From assembly GCA_903813345.2 (NCBI GenBank), contig CAIIXF020000005.1:4867375-4931374 (forward strand): a stretch of 64,000 nucleotides of DNA, in the 5' to 3' direction. The stretch comes from Owenia fusiformis (lineage: Eukaryota; Annelida; Polychaeta; Sabellida; Oweniidae). This document shows, one piece after another, positions 1 to 11,768 of this stretch (the first letter of the stretch is position 1; each line of letters starts with the position of its first letter). The notes under the pieces are model-generated. The model saw nothing but the letters and a program-made list of their open reading frames with translations, was not told the origin of the DNA and made no database searches. The position numbers and the translations under genes are program-made.

Positions 1-1763
1 CGAGAAGAAAGAACTCTATACTGAAGTCATCAGAGCCTATGAATCAGAGATAGTGCCTAAGTACGACAGTTTGACCAAAGGTAAAATTGGAATGTTTATA
101 AATTTCAGTCTTCTAATTTTGAATACATAGCACAAAATGGTTAATATTTCAGGCCATGTACATTGAAATGTTTTCAAAAATATGGTAAACTGTCACAAAC
201 CTAGATGTAAAAACTAGAAACAGTTGTTAAATTGTTACGATTTGTACTGATTCGTACTATTGTTGATTATTACCACCTTGCCGGGCCAGTTCTAGAGGTT
301 TTAGTGCTAGTTTAGAAGGCGTTTATTTTACTATATCGACCTGAGAAATGTGTGACGTCATAGTGGTGGTCCATATGGACCGGTCTAGAATATATTCTGG
401 ACCGGCAATTTTCCCCGGGAAATTAAATATCGTTCAATGCGTAAGATTTTCTTGCTGTTTCAGTCCTGGTCGTTAACGGTGGTAATAATACTAATAACGT
501 CATTTCTGCGAGCGATATAGTGAAATATTGGACCTTGGGCCTTCGGCCCTTGGTCCAACATTTCACTTTATTATGCACCTCATTAAAATACTCAATCTGA
601 TTGGTTCTTAGTTGCTTGTAATTTGGCAATACTCTGCTCTTTTCTGAAAACTGCCGGATATTTTTTTAATATCTGACCCTTTCGAGAAAAAGGGTCGGAT
701 ATTTTTTTCAATGTTTTTGCAACATTCCCACTTCAGAGTTTTATTTCTTAATAACTGGAGTACTACTTAAAGCTTACATCTGAAACTGGCGGAAAATAGA
801 AGAAAAAATGCACTTAATCAATCACAATTACCCTTATCATTCAAAAGTTACATATAATTCTGCAAGAACGTCTCGAATAAATAAAAATTAAATTCCCGGG
901 GCAAATATTTTCGTCCAGCGTAGCGAATAAACTGGCCGGAAGTCGTCTGAGTTTTGAAAGAAAAAATAAATAAATGGCAAAATAATGTCAACTAAACGAC
1001 AGTTTAAGCCTGTACTCCAGTAAGTACTCCACTTAACTTTGATTGGGAGGTGCATAATAAAACAAATACTGGATGATCAGGAGCTGGATATGGCCAGAAT
1101 ACCTATCCTCGAAAAAATATTGGGCTCGGCTGCCGCCTCGCCCAATATTTTTTCTCGAATAGGTATTCTGCCATATCCAGCTCCTGATCATCCAGTATTT
1201 GTTTAATATCGCCCTTAGAAATGACGTTATTGTACTATTATATCCTCCACAAGTAAAAACCATTCCAATTCCATGGGTTTGAATATCAAGAGAAAAACTT
1301 CTATGTATCGATATGCTGATAACCCTGCATCTGGAGTTTCAATTCTTTTACAGGAGTTATTCACGGTGATATAACTGCGAAGAATATCATTATGAATAAA
1401 AACAGCCCCGATTGCAACGTTGCGGCTGTAATCGACTTTGGTGACTCGGTGAATTCTGTTCACGTGTTTGATTTGGCAGTTGCCATAGCAGCGTTTATCT
1501 ATGAATCAAAGTTAGATGTTTTGGAAATTCTAGAAAATGTCCTTTCACCGTACACCAAAGTTTTCCCACTAACAGCGGAGGAATCGTCCGTGCTAAAGGT
1601 GGCCATTGCAGCTCGCTTGACAATAATTGGAGTGATGGTGGAATACATGTACTCGCTTAAAAAAGAAGCATATTTTCTGGAAGAGGGTAAAAATGCATAC
1701 AAACGATTGAAGGAGTTTTGGGAAATTCCAGTTGATGAAATAAATAAAACCTACATGCAGTAA
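1..1763 (+). CDS. HYKK: Hydroxylysine kinase-like protein, 3' part (two exons)
   Basis: This is the C-terminal part of an aminoglycoside-phosphotransferase-fold kinase. The vertebrate family member HYKK (AGPHD1) phosphorylates 5-hydroxylysine with GTP during collagen amino-acid breakdown. The exons are <1-80 and 1354-1763, joined in phase 1 across an intron with a GT donor at 81 and a TTTTACAG acceptor. The second exon carries the catalytic-loop motif HGDITAKN (codons from 1362) and the metal-binding motif VIDFGD (about 1428-1445), both hallmarks of this fold. The 123 residues from the methionine at 1392 to the stop at 1761 match the helical C-terminal subdomain in length and character. Earlier exons lie before the window. 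The intron is filled by foldback elements. A related APH-fold kinase is possible, but the HGD and IDFGDS context fits HYKK best. Confidence 0.85.
568..1060. mobile_element. Nested element with 14-bp terminal inverted repeats
   Basis: The left end TTATTATGCACCTC (568-581) is exactly inverted at 1047-1060 (GAGGTGCATAATAA). The 493-bp interior has no coding capacity. It sits inside the foldback described for 266-1240, in the HYKK intron. I cannot assign a superfamily. Confidence 0.55.
1060..1204. repeat. Near-perfect long hairpin, arms about 65-70 bp
   Basis: The arm starting CAAATACTGGATGATCAGG at about 1063 is repeated inverted and almost without mismatch, ending ATCATCCAGTATTTG at 1201-1203. 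A GC-rich spacer of about 15 bp around 1120 forms the loop. It lies directly after the nested element, at the insertion point in the older foldback. Confidence 0.75.
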
Positions 1764-1767
1764 TAAA
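1762..1767 (+). promoter_or_regulatory. Polyadenylation signal overlapping the HYKK stop codon
   Basis: The stop TAA at 1761-1763 is followed directly by TAAA, so an AATAAA hexamer starts inside the stop codon. If it is used, the 3' UTR would be extremely short. No other strong signal was noted in the next few hundred bases. Confidence 0.4.
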
Positions 1768-2421
1768 ATACATCTAATCATAGTTCATGTTGTACCATGG
1801 TCAGAGCAATATTAGGTATGTGAAAGCAGGTGATAAATAACATATTTCCGATAGGGATGATAAAAGGGATGATGTCAGGATTAGAGGGATGATATGATAT
1901 CATCCCGGTGTGAAAGAATTTATGGTCCCCTGGGGATTATGGTCTCCTTTCTTAACGGCCCTTACTGGCCCTGATTGTGTGTAAGATAATAAGAGAAAGA
2001 GTTGTCATTGGCTCATCATATAAATCAATGGAGAGTAGGACCATAATTTGATAGGACCTCCTACCCTTTTACACCTGGTATAATATTCAAAATTTTACAA
2101 TTTTCAAAATTTTTCATTTTCTCAAAAAAATCATTTTTTCAAAAAGTTTTCAATCTTTCAAGAATGTTCATCTTTCGAAAGTTTTCATATTTCAATTGAA
2201 TTTTTTCATTTTTACATTAAATTCGAATCATTCTGTAGATATATTGAAACAATTCTCGTCTAACCAATCCCAAACCTCATCAATACAAGTAAACAACAAA
2301 AAACCAACTATCTTTGCAGTATTGTTTATTTTCTGTTTCGGGACACATAAAATAAACGTTTAAGGTCCTTCATCGGAAAATTACTTTTAACTCTTCTTCA
2401 GTTGTAATTCGGATGATCCGT
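1768..2421. other. Intergenic region between convergent genes
   Basis: No gene is seen. Bases 2090-2250 are a low-complexity run of T- and A-rich words (TTTTCAAAA-like). A weak inverted pair, CCCGGTGTGAAAG near 1905 and CTTTTACACCTGG near 2065, may mark a decayed short transposon. On the minus strand an AATAAA near 2323 could end the antistasin-like transcript. Confidence 0.4.
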
Positions 2422-5400
2422 TTAAGCTGAAATGGAGAATGTAGTAAAAGGATAGAATAAATCATAGAAAAAAGTTGTTGACTTTGTATTTATTTCTAAA
2501 GTTTGTTGAAATAAAGATAAAGAAAATAATCAAATTTTGAAGTCTAAGTCTTTAACATGTTTGCAAATCTAAGACACGTTCGCAGATTGAATGCATTTAA
2601 TTGATGTTTCTAAATCTTATGAATACAGTTTCTTTTGAACCTGGTTCTGGACAAAAGGCATTTTTTGAGGTGGAGCTTTGTCTTTTTCAAACAATATCCT
2701 TATTGCATTTGACCTATAAGATCTACAATTAACAGAAATATAGAACGGGGCCTATACCTGCCACTGGGCGTTGTCTGCAATTACAAGTGGGGCAACCATC
2801 AAGTCCAAACACATACCCATATGGGCAATATTTCTTACAGTTACCACGGCAGCGACGGCGAGGTCCTAAAACATTAATTTTGAACATTGTCGTATTTGAT
2901 TTTTAATCGCTGATAACCTCTACATATTTTTTTTAATTGGAACAAAGATAGACTTAACACAAACGATAAACAAACTATATAAATAATTCTAAGGCTTACT
3001 TCTATTGCATCTGCAGACTTCACAACCGTTTTCTATTGCGCGTCCGTATTGACAGTATATTAAGCACTGATTCGGTGGGCATCGAGTGCCGTTTTGCAGT
3101 TCCGGTGTTGCATCTAGAGATATGAAGAAGAGATATGCGATGTTTAGCTTATAATTAGCCTACCCTCTCCGCGTAGTACATTTATTTCGATTTTTCCATC
3201 ATCTAATTATTTAATAAGGCCATAAGAAGTAGATTCTTTGTTTTGCGTCCTGCCAAAATACAAATCATGCAAGGGTACAAGGAAAACAAACACAAACTCA
3301 AGAAAAAACACAAACTTGTTTGCTGAGAAATGTATACATTTTATGGGCATAGAAAGGGATGACATACCAATTTGCAGTGATTACAAACACATATATATAC
3401 ATTTTATACAATATATTTAAACTTCAAGGGTAAAAAATAAGAAAATACACAATGTATGCAAAAATAATTATAACACTGTCAATTTTGAGGCACATCAAAT
3501 TATCCGCCATTTCGTCTGATTCTGATTGAACGAAATGTAATGGTACTTTCAGACCCTTGTGATTGCTCTTCCTACTATACATAAATGACATCTCGGAAGG
3601 CCTAAATTCCAACATCAGACTTTTTGCCGATGATTGTCTCATTTACAGAGAGATAAACAAAGCTACGGACAGCCAAAGCCTGCAACAAGACCTCCACAGA
3701 CTTGAAACCTGACAAGCCAAGTGGCAAATGCGATTCAATGCCAAGAAGTGTCATGTCCTCCGCATTAGTCGTAAACGCAAGAACATCATCACTGACTACA
3801 CCCTCTGTAACACCATCCTCTCTGAAGTACCCTCCCACCCATACCTAGGCTTGACCATCTGCAATGACCTCAGGTGGAATGAACAAACTGGGAATGCAGT
3901 CTCCAAAGCCACCAGAGCACTTGGAGTTGTGCGTCGCAACCTCAGAGGGTGCCCCACATCCCTCAAAGAAAAGGCCTACAAGTCCATCGTTAGGCCCCAC
4001 CTTGAGTATTGTGCCTCAATCTGGGATCCCCATACCCAAAGGAACATTAATGCCCTAGAGCAAGTCCAACGTAGTGCTCTCCGTATGGTCGACAACAACC
4101 ATGTTAGAGAACCAGGCACGATCACCAAGTTATATGATAAGTACCAGTGGGATAAACTTGACACTAGACGTAGCAATAGCAGACTTTCCCTCATGTACAA
4201 AATAGTAAATGACAAGGTAGAAATCACATCTTCAGATTTCTTCACCCCCCTTAGATCAAAAACCCGCCATAACAATACTCTGAACTTCACCACATACTCT
4301 TGTAACACTGACGTATTCAAATACTCCTTTGTACCAAGGACCATTGTTGAATGGAATAAGCTTGATGACACCATTGTAACCAGCCCATCAATAGAACTCT
4401 TTAAGAAAGGACTATGTAATAAGGACTAGTCCATTTTAAAGTTACATAAATTATCCCCTTCAGGGTCACCTATATATATTTTCTTGTAAAATCCAGGTGA
4501 TAAATATATTATGATATGATATGTGCTTTGATAAATTCATACTCCTTTTATTTTTTTTATCTACCTCTTGACGTTGAATAACTATTGCTAAATTAGAATT
4601 AGAAAGAATCATCTTACTGAAACTGAGTTAAAGTATATGTGGTGAACTTTAAAATTATCTTAACATATCTGACACGGCCACATGCATGTAGGTTACAAGT
4701 AAACTGCTTAAAATATTCTTCGAAATAAATAAAAAATAATTCAAAGTTGGTGCAAATAACTCAATCGAACAGATTACATATGGACCTTTATATGAAAAAA
4801 TTAATTTAACGACGATTTTGTTGTAAATGAAACATCAAAACTTATGTTCACGACCTTTTAGTGTCACTATATGCGAGTAGATATAAATATGTCAGTAGAA
4901 AATCTTTCCTGTGCCCTGGCTCATTTATTAGTAGTCTCTCCAAATATTTTCTGGAATGGAGGGCCAATTTCCTGGTCATAGTTAATCGTGCTATCCCTGT
5001 ATTCTACTTTAGGATGTCTTGTATAAAGATATTATACAACTAAGAAAATGTTTCTCAATTGTTCTTACCTGCACATTCGCACAAAGTTTTGCCATTGGCG
5101 TCCTTTTTAAGACCAAATTCACAGAGCATCTGACATGCGGGTTCAGGATCTGAAGGAAATGCATACAGTTATTACTAATTGTTGTATTTTAAACAACATT
5201 GAGCATTTAAGACTTGCACCTCTATATTAACCCATTACTGACACAGGTAGCAAGTGTTTGTTAGGATTTGCTAAATAGGACACTGTATACGACAGTTGGT
5301 TAGTAAGACAACCCAGATGGTCGGGGCATTACCTGCGCATTCACACAAAGTTTTACCATCGGCGTCCTTTTTAAGACCAAATTCACAGAGCATCTGACAT

Positions 5401-6887
5401 GCGGGTTCAGGAATATTTCTCTTTGACAGTTTTGGTTGAGGATCTGAAGAAAATGCATACAGTTATTACTAATTGTTGTATTTTAAACAACACTGAGCAT
5501 TGAAGACTTGCACCTCTATAACACAACGCCGTTATATAAGCGTTACTGACACAGGTAACAAATATTTACAACCCAGATGGTTGAAGCATGCATTACCTGC
5601 GCATTCACACAGGATAGCAGCATTAGGATCTTCCTTAAAGCCAAATGGACAATACTTCCTACATGTGGGTTTGGGAGGTCCTTGTAATTTGGGTTGCGGG
5701 TCTGTAAGAATAATACAACCAATATTATAAAAATCTGCTTGGAATATTCAATAGACTAGATGCGAGTAAAAATAATTTCGATTTACGTCATTAAAAATTT
5801 AGTCAAACTGATGTCATATTTAGAATCTACATGTAAAATTACATCTAGAAATGTGGTTTTGAAGAGTTTATCAACTTGGAGTAATTCGTCTTTATCTGGT
5901 ATATGGTTTTGCAAAACAATACTCGAATTTTGTCTAATTATATTTCATTTTAAAACTCATCCATACATACCAGATACGAATGAGAAATATTAATATTATA
6001 ACTGTTGAATCCTCACCTGCGCAATCGCACAGGATGTCAGCATTAGGGTCTGGTTTAAAACCAAATGGACAATACTTCCTACATGTGGGTTTTGAAGGTT
6101 CTGTAAAATTGTAAAAACAATACATATGAACTGATCTTCTTGAAATTTTAATTTATGTATTTTTGTTATATTTACAGTTCGTCATAACGTAATTTGTTAA
6201 AATTAGGATTAAACGAATGACGGAATAAGCCTCAACTTAATATAAAATATATGAACTACCTATACGGTGTATTTTTCACATTTTTACGATAATAGTTCTT
6301 CTAGAATGACATAGTGTAGTAAAAATCTTAAATTAAAACGATTTCACCTTGAAAACAACCAGTGTTACTTGATCACTTAGATTCATTATGTTCTTACTTG
6401 CACATTCGCACAACTGGCATCCGTTATCGTCCATTTTGTTTGCGAAACCAAATGAACACGTCATCTGGCACTGATAGCATGGAAATGGCTCTGTAAAAAG
6501 AACGCACGATTATCTATATACATACTGTTCTAATCGATCCTGTATCATATGCGTTTATTTAAATTGTTCTTCGAATTTTTACTTGCGCATTTGTCTAGTT
6601 GCTTTTACAATCTGAGTTCATAAAACATGAACAATTACATAGAAGTTTGCAAAATGAGTAAGATGGTTCTAACGCTAGTCGTCGCTGTCTAAAAATCTTT
6701 TTTTGTATATATTAGTATGATATTTTTGTATGATTGCCATGATATTATAACTTATGATATGAAATGATCCATATGATGTACGATATGATATAATACTATG
6801 ATATGATATTTTATGATGTAGCCTACCATCGACAGCAAGTGAGCAGGCAACCTGCAGAAGAACCAAAGCACTAATCCCTAACAACAT
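2422..6887 (-). CDS. Secreted antistasin-type protease inhibitor, seven domains, nine exons
   Basis: Coding exons in order are 6827-6887, 6398-6490, 6017-6100, 5597-5701, 5333-5443, 5069-5149, 3000-3113, 2758-2865 and 2422-2426, giving 253 residues. The first exon encodes a signal peptide (MLLGISALVLLQVACSLAVDG). Each of the next seven encodes one short cysteine-rich antistasin-like domain of the form C..C..CxFGFxxDxxGxxLCxCA. All internal exons begin and end in phase 1, so each is a self-contained module. Antistasins, known from leeches and other invertebrates, inhibit serine proteases by presenting a reactive loop in such domains. Exons 5 and 6 are nearly identical, and their flanking introns also match, so they are a recent duplication. 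Exons 3 and 4 are also close. The last coding exon adds only two bases and a stop. If its splice is not used, the frame runs nine more codons to a stop at 2729. The target protease cannot be told from sequence. Confidence 0.85.
3541..4520 (+). pseudogene. 5'-truncated non-LTR retrotransposon reverse transcriptase
   Basis: The sequence reads as the C-terminal half of a LINE reverse transcriptase. It starts near a degraded LLFLLYINDI segment, then has the FADDC catalytic motif (about 3623-3637), and then a thumb and connection region from 3728 to the stop at 4429 (AKKCHVLRISRK through WDPHTQRNINALEQVQR). In-frame stops at about 3567 (in the LLFLLYINDI segment) and at about 3709 (TGA where the family usually has tryptophan) make it dead. 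A short 3' tail ends in ATGATAT-type microsatellite near 4520. It resembles the jockey/CR1 group. It lies in an intron of the antistasin-like gene, in the opposite orientation. Confidence 0.85.
5742..5885 (+). repeat. Intronic segment duplicated at 8477-8625
   Basis: From ATAGACTAGATGCGAGTA onward this stretch matches 8477-8625 with scattered substitutions over about 140 bp. The other copy lies upstream of the antistasin-like gene. It may be a dispersed repeat or the mark of an old segmental duplication. Confidence 0.6.
6690..6820. repeat. ATGAT/ATATG microsatellite
   Basis: A degenerate run of GATATGAT-like words lies in intron 1 of the antistasin-like gene, close to the signal-peptide exon. 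Confidence 0.5.
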
Positions 6888-7539
6888 TTTTGTGGTGTTT
6901 TAATTTCAGCTGTTATCTATAAAATAAATTATCAAAATTATAATCAATTATATTTTGGCCCAACATAGAAATATTGTCATTACATTATCTCCACAGGCAC
7001 TGCAGCTATGGGAACTCAGTTGTTTGAACATAAACATGCAATTTGTATATAGAATTCGAATAGAAACGTTTCAGTTAATTGAACTTAAATCACGAGCTGG
7101 AATCGCAATTTTGGGTACAAACAGGGTAGTCGAAAAAACGATTAAAATTGAATATTTTTTACTTCAAATAAATACGTTCTACTTTGCTTTAATTTTCTTT
7201 AAAGAATACTCAATTACTCTAGTCGACAACTACTAGCTGTCGACTTCTATGAGCATGAAGCCATTTTGTGGACTTATTTGCGTACTTTTATCGTTTTTAA
7301 CCACCCTCAAACATATCAAGAGCGTCCCATATGAGAAAACATCCCTTAAACAGACGTAAATGTGGCTGAGTATGAGGTAGATGATGTATAAACGAATACG
7401 TAATACACACAAATATGCCGATGCATACAAATAGTCACGGGTACCCTAAATATACGTAGATATACTCGTACACCCATATATGCGTGTATGAGAACTATAT
7501 ATATATATATCATGTACTAAATAATTATAAGGTACCCTG
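6888..7539. other. Upstream region of the antistasin-like gene
   Basis: No further coding exon is seen. A 5' UTR exon and the promoter are probably here but cannot be placed. The part after 7430 grades into the 91-bp minisatellite. Confidence 0.3.
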
Positions 7540-7995
7540 AATATACGCACATTATGTAGCATGTACATAAATACACATAGATCGGTATACCCTGAATATG
7601 GGTATATCATGTACCCTAAATATACGTACATTATGTAGTATGTACCTAGATGATCGATGTATCCTGAATATGCGCATATCATGTACCTAAATAAGGTACC
7701 CTAAATATACATATACGTACATTATGTAGTATGTACCTAGATGATCGATGTATCCTGAATATGCGCATATCATGTACCTAAATAAGGTACCCTAAATATA
7801 CCTATACGTACATTATGTAGTATGTACCTAGACGATCGATGTACCCTGAATATGCGTATATCATGTACCTAAATGAAGTACCCTAAATATACCTATACGT
7901 ACATTATGTAGTATGTACCTAGACGATCGATGTATCCTGAATATGCGCATATCATGTACCTAAATAAGGTACCCTAAATATACGTTTATCAAGTT
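7540..7995. repeat. Minisatellite with 91-bp period, about five copies
   Basis: The phrase AAGGTACCCTAAATATAC recurs at 7693, 7784, 7875 and 7966, exactly 91 bp apart, with more diverged copies before. Units also contain TATGTAGTATGTACCTAG and the palindrome GATCGATG. No coding sense is seen. Confidence 0.85.
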
Positions 7996-9000
7996 CCTTA
8001 ATACACGTAGATGTAATCTTATTCTACATATACCATGTACCTTAGTAGCATGTATATGAATTTACGTAGAAATTCGTCAATGCAGTTTTACTTACCTTGT
8101 CAAATGACTGAATACTTCTACGTCCAGGCAGATAGATGTGAAGAACTTCCAAATTCTCTTCCATTTTATAGTAGATTCTAATCATTATAAAGACAGAAAT
8201 TAAGTCAAATTATATTGGTTAATGAAATATTTATTAATTGCAAATTAAGATCATATAAATTTATATAAACTATTTCATTAATTACTCACAAAAATCAGTC
8301 AATAACCATCAAATTGTTGTTCGTTAGTGAGGTCACCTCCAGAGCAATCTGTATTTAACCACATTATTGTTTAATTTACTATTTGAAGTCGTAAATTAAT
8401 TACTTTTCCATCTAATAGCACGAAGCAAAGACATTCCAATCGGTAGTAGAAATTAAACCAATTAATTTATATATCTAGGGTATTTTTAATAGACTAGATG
8501 CGAGTAGAAATAATCTTGATTTACTTCATTAAATATTCAAAATTCAGACAAAGTGATGTCATATTTGAAATCTGCATGTAAAAGTATATCTGGAAATATG
8601 GTTTCGAAAATTGATTATCAACTTTGAAAATTTTATTTTTTTGAAAATGTGACTTCTTGTTCGGGTTGATTCCTCATAGACCCAATGTTACAAAGTCACA
8701 AAAAGTGAATTATCTTTTCTTGTATTGGACAGATAACATTTTCTTTTACTGGACATACTTTAATTTGCATAACGATTCGATACATAAGTGTTATATTAAA
8801 ATTGAACTACTAAAACAGATGTAATTTAAGTTAAAGGGAACTTTCTACTATACCCGCCATGCTATCTGACCCGAGCGAGCCACCTGGTGGTGAAACTGTT
8901 AACTACCTACTCGCATTTGCGTTATTGTGTAATATCTGTTCTCATATTTGAAAACGTCGATGCCAGAGAGTTTCTCACACAGAGAAAAATAAAATGTCCA
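7996..9000. other. Intergenic, no gene seen
   Basis: The region holds the second copy (8477-8625) of the segment at 5742-5885, and otherwise AT-rich sequence without recognisable coding or RNA features. Confidence 0.35.
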
Positions 9001-11220
9001 TCACAGACAATTTTTCACTTAAGAGTTGTTCACTCAAGAAAAGTGTTTACTATAAAGATGTATTGCACAACAGAGATTTGTTGACTATAGAAAGACTTTA
9101 CACTGCATAGTTTTGTTCACTTTAGAAAGACATTGCACTTCAGAGAGTTGGTCACTTTAGAAAGACATAACAATACAAATAGTTGTTCACTTTAGAAAAA
9201 CATTACACTGGATAGAATTGTTCTTACAATACAGAGAGTTGTTCACATTAGAAAGACATTACACTACAGAGAGTTGTTCACTCTAGAAAGACATTACAAT
9301 ACAAAGAGTTGATCACTTTAGAAAGAAATTACACTGCATAGAGTTGTTCACTTTAGAAAGACATTACACTACAGAGAGTTATTCACTTTAGAAAGACATT
9401 ACAATACAGAGAGTTGTTCACTTTAGAAAGACATTACAATACAAAGAGTTGTTCACTTTAGAAAGGCATTACAATACAGAGAGTTGTTCACTTTAGAAAG
9501 ACATTACACTGCATAGAGTTGTTTACTCTCTTACAGAGAGCTGTTCACTATAAAGAGCTGTTCACTATTACAAAGACGTACACAGATGGTTGATCACTAT
9601 AAAGAGACATTACACTACAGAGAGCTGTTCACTATAAAGAGCTGTTCACTATTACAAAGACGTACACAGATGGTTGATCACTATAGAGAGACATTACACT
9701 ACAGAGAGCTGTTCACTTTAAAGAGCTGTTCACTATTACAAAGACGTACACAGATGGTTGATCACTATAGAGACATTACACTACAGAGAGCTGTTCACTA
9801 TAAAGAGCTGTTCACTTTTACAAAGACGTACACAGATGGTTGATCACTATAAAGAGACATTACACTACAGCGAGCTGTTCACTTTAAAGAGCTGTTCACT
9901 ATTACAAAGACGTACACAGATGGTTGATCACTATAAAGAGACATTACACTACAGAGAGCTGTTCACTTTAAAGAGCTGTTCACTATTACAAAGACGTACA
10001 CAGATGGTTGATCACTATAGAGACATTACACTACAGAGAGCTGTTCACTATAAAGAGCTGTTCACTTTTACAAAGACGTACACAGATGGTTGATCACTAT
10101 AAAGAGACATTACACTACAGAGAGCTGTTCACTATAAAGAGCTGTTCACTATTACAAAGACGTACACAGATGGTTGATCACTATAGAGAGACGTTACACT
10201 ACAGAGAGCTGTTCACTATAAAGAGCTGTTCACTATTACAAAGACGTACACAGATGGTTGATCACTATAAAGAGGCATTACACTACAGAGAGCTGTTCAC
10301 TTTAAAGAGCTGTTCACTATTACAAAGACGTACACAGATGGTTGATCACTATAAAGAGACATTACACTACAGAGAGCTGTTCACTATAAAGAGCTGTTCA
10401 CTATTACAAAGACGTACACAGATGGTTGATCACTATAAAGAGGCATTACACTACAGAGAGCTGTTCACTTTAAAGAGCTGTTCACTATTACAAAGACGTA
10501 CACAGATGGTTGATCACTATAAAGAGACATTACAATACAGAGAGCTGTTCACTATAAAGAGCTGTTCACTATTACAAAGACGTACACAGATGGTTGATCA
10601 CTATAGAGAGACGTTACACTACAGAGAGCTGTTCACTATAAAGAGCTGTTCACTATTACAAAGACGTACACAGATGGTTGATCACTATAAAGAGGCATTA
10701 CACTACAGAGAGCTGTTCACTTTAAAGAGCTGTTCACTATTACAAAGACGTACACAGATGGTTGATTACTATAAAGAGACATTACACTACAGAGAGCTGT
10801 TCACTATAAAGAGCTGTTCACTATTACAAAGACGTACACAGATGGTTGATCACTATAGAGAGACATTACACTACAGAGAGCTGTTCACTATAAAGAGCTG
10901 TTCACTATTACAAAGACGTACACAGAGAGTTGATCACTATAAAGAGGCATTACACTACAGAGAGCTGTTCACTATAAAGAGCTGTTCACTATAAAGAGCT
11001 GTTCACTATAAAAAGACGTACACAGAGAGTTGATCACTATAGAGAGACGTTACACTACAGAGCTGTTCACTATAAAAAGACGTACACAGAGAGTTGATCA
11101 CTATAGAGAGATGTTACACTACAGAGCTGTTCACTATAAAGAGACATTACACTACAGAGAGCTGATCACTATAGAGAGATGTTACACTACAGAGAATTGT
11201 TAGTAGCTCACTTTAAAGTT
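9000..11220 (+). repeat. Hierarchical tandem satellite
   Basis: From about 9000 to 9540 units of roughly 35-36 bp built on GAGTTGTTCACTTTAGAAAG repeat with drift. From about 9540 to 11000 the array settles into regular 84-bp units, each holding two copies of GAGCTGTTCACTATAAA plus ACGTACACAGATGGTTGATC. Variant bases alternate mostly in groups of three units (252 bp), a third level of order. After 11000 the units shorten and decay. Because 84 is a multiple of three, one frame stays open for 328 codons at 10008-10994, but there is no start context, flanking exon or conserved domain. I read it as non-coding. Confidence 0.9.
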
Positions 11221-11768
11221 GTAACTATTGAGAGGTGTCCTCTAAAGAGAGATGATCATTACAAAGTGGTGTTAACTACAGAGAAGTATCACTGCAGAAC
11301 TGTGTTCTCTAAAAACTGTGTTCAATGCAAAAAAAATCTGTATAGATAATGCAAGATGTTAACAACAGAAAAGTGCTCAGCAGAAAATGTTGTAAACTAA
11401 GATTGGTTCAACTGCGCCTCCTAGACAACCACTTATTCCTAGCATCAATCTTAACATATCATTCATTAGAAATATTACTTTCACTATTTGATTTGGCTTA
11501 TCAACGCCTTTTGTTCTAAGTTTATATTCAAGAGTTTGACATATCATATTGCTGTAATTTGTCATTTTGTTCAACTTAGACTGATAGACAAATCAATAAT
11601 AACAATACAAGTAGATATTCATGACAAACACTTATCTGGATCTATGAAGGGTAGGGCGCTGTGAGGGTTAAAAACAGGCCTTTGAATTTGTAAAAGGAAA
11701 ATGTAAAATTATTTTTGGTTTAAATTACAACACATACAATTATCACACATACAGTACATCAGTTATAC
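11221..11768. other. Intergenic, decayed satellite edge
   Basis: Bases 11221-11390 are degenerate derivatives of the satellite. Nothing recognisable is seen from there to 11768. Confidence 0.3.

Larger units (their letters stand above)
266..1240. mobile_element. Composite foldback repeat, copy 1 (interrupted)
   Basis: The segment at 266-565 is nearly the same as the one at 45536-45885. It begins with ATTATTACCACC, whose inverse GGTGGTAATAAT recurs at about 476-490. It then runs into a second foldback that starts AATAACGTCATTTC and contains a hairpin around 505-565. In the 45.5-kb copy this second foldback closes at once with GAAATGACGTTATT. Here the closing arm appears only at about 1210-1236, so 568-1205 is a later insertion. 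Confidence 0.7.

Noticed and set aside
2729-2757. Readthrough C-terminus of the antistasin-like gene instead of a last tiny exon
   Set aside because: Possible, but the CAG|GTATAG donor and the CATTTCAG acceptor at 2427 join in phase to an immediate stop, followed by a plausible 3' UTR with AATAAA; kept as an alternative only.
7540-7995. Possible CRISPR-like array of regular repeats
   Set aside because: Units are contiguous 91-bp tandem repeats without unique spacers, in an animal genome with spliced genes.
10008-10994. 328-residue protein made of 28-residue repeats
   Set aside because: The 84-bp satellite period is divisible by three; neighbouring units with 2-bp deletions break the frame, there is no start or exon context, and the array decays into non-coding repeats.
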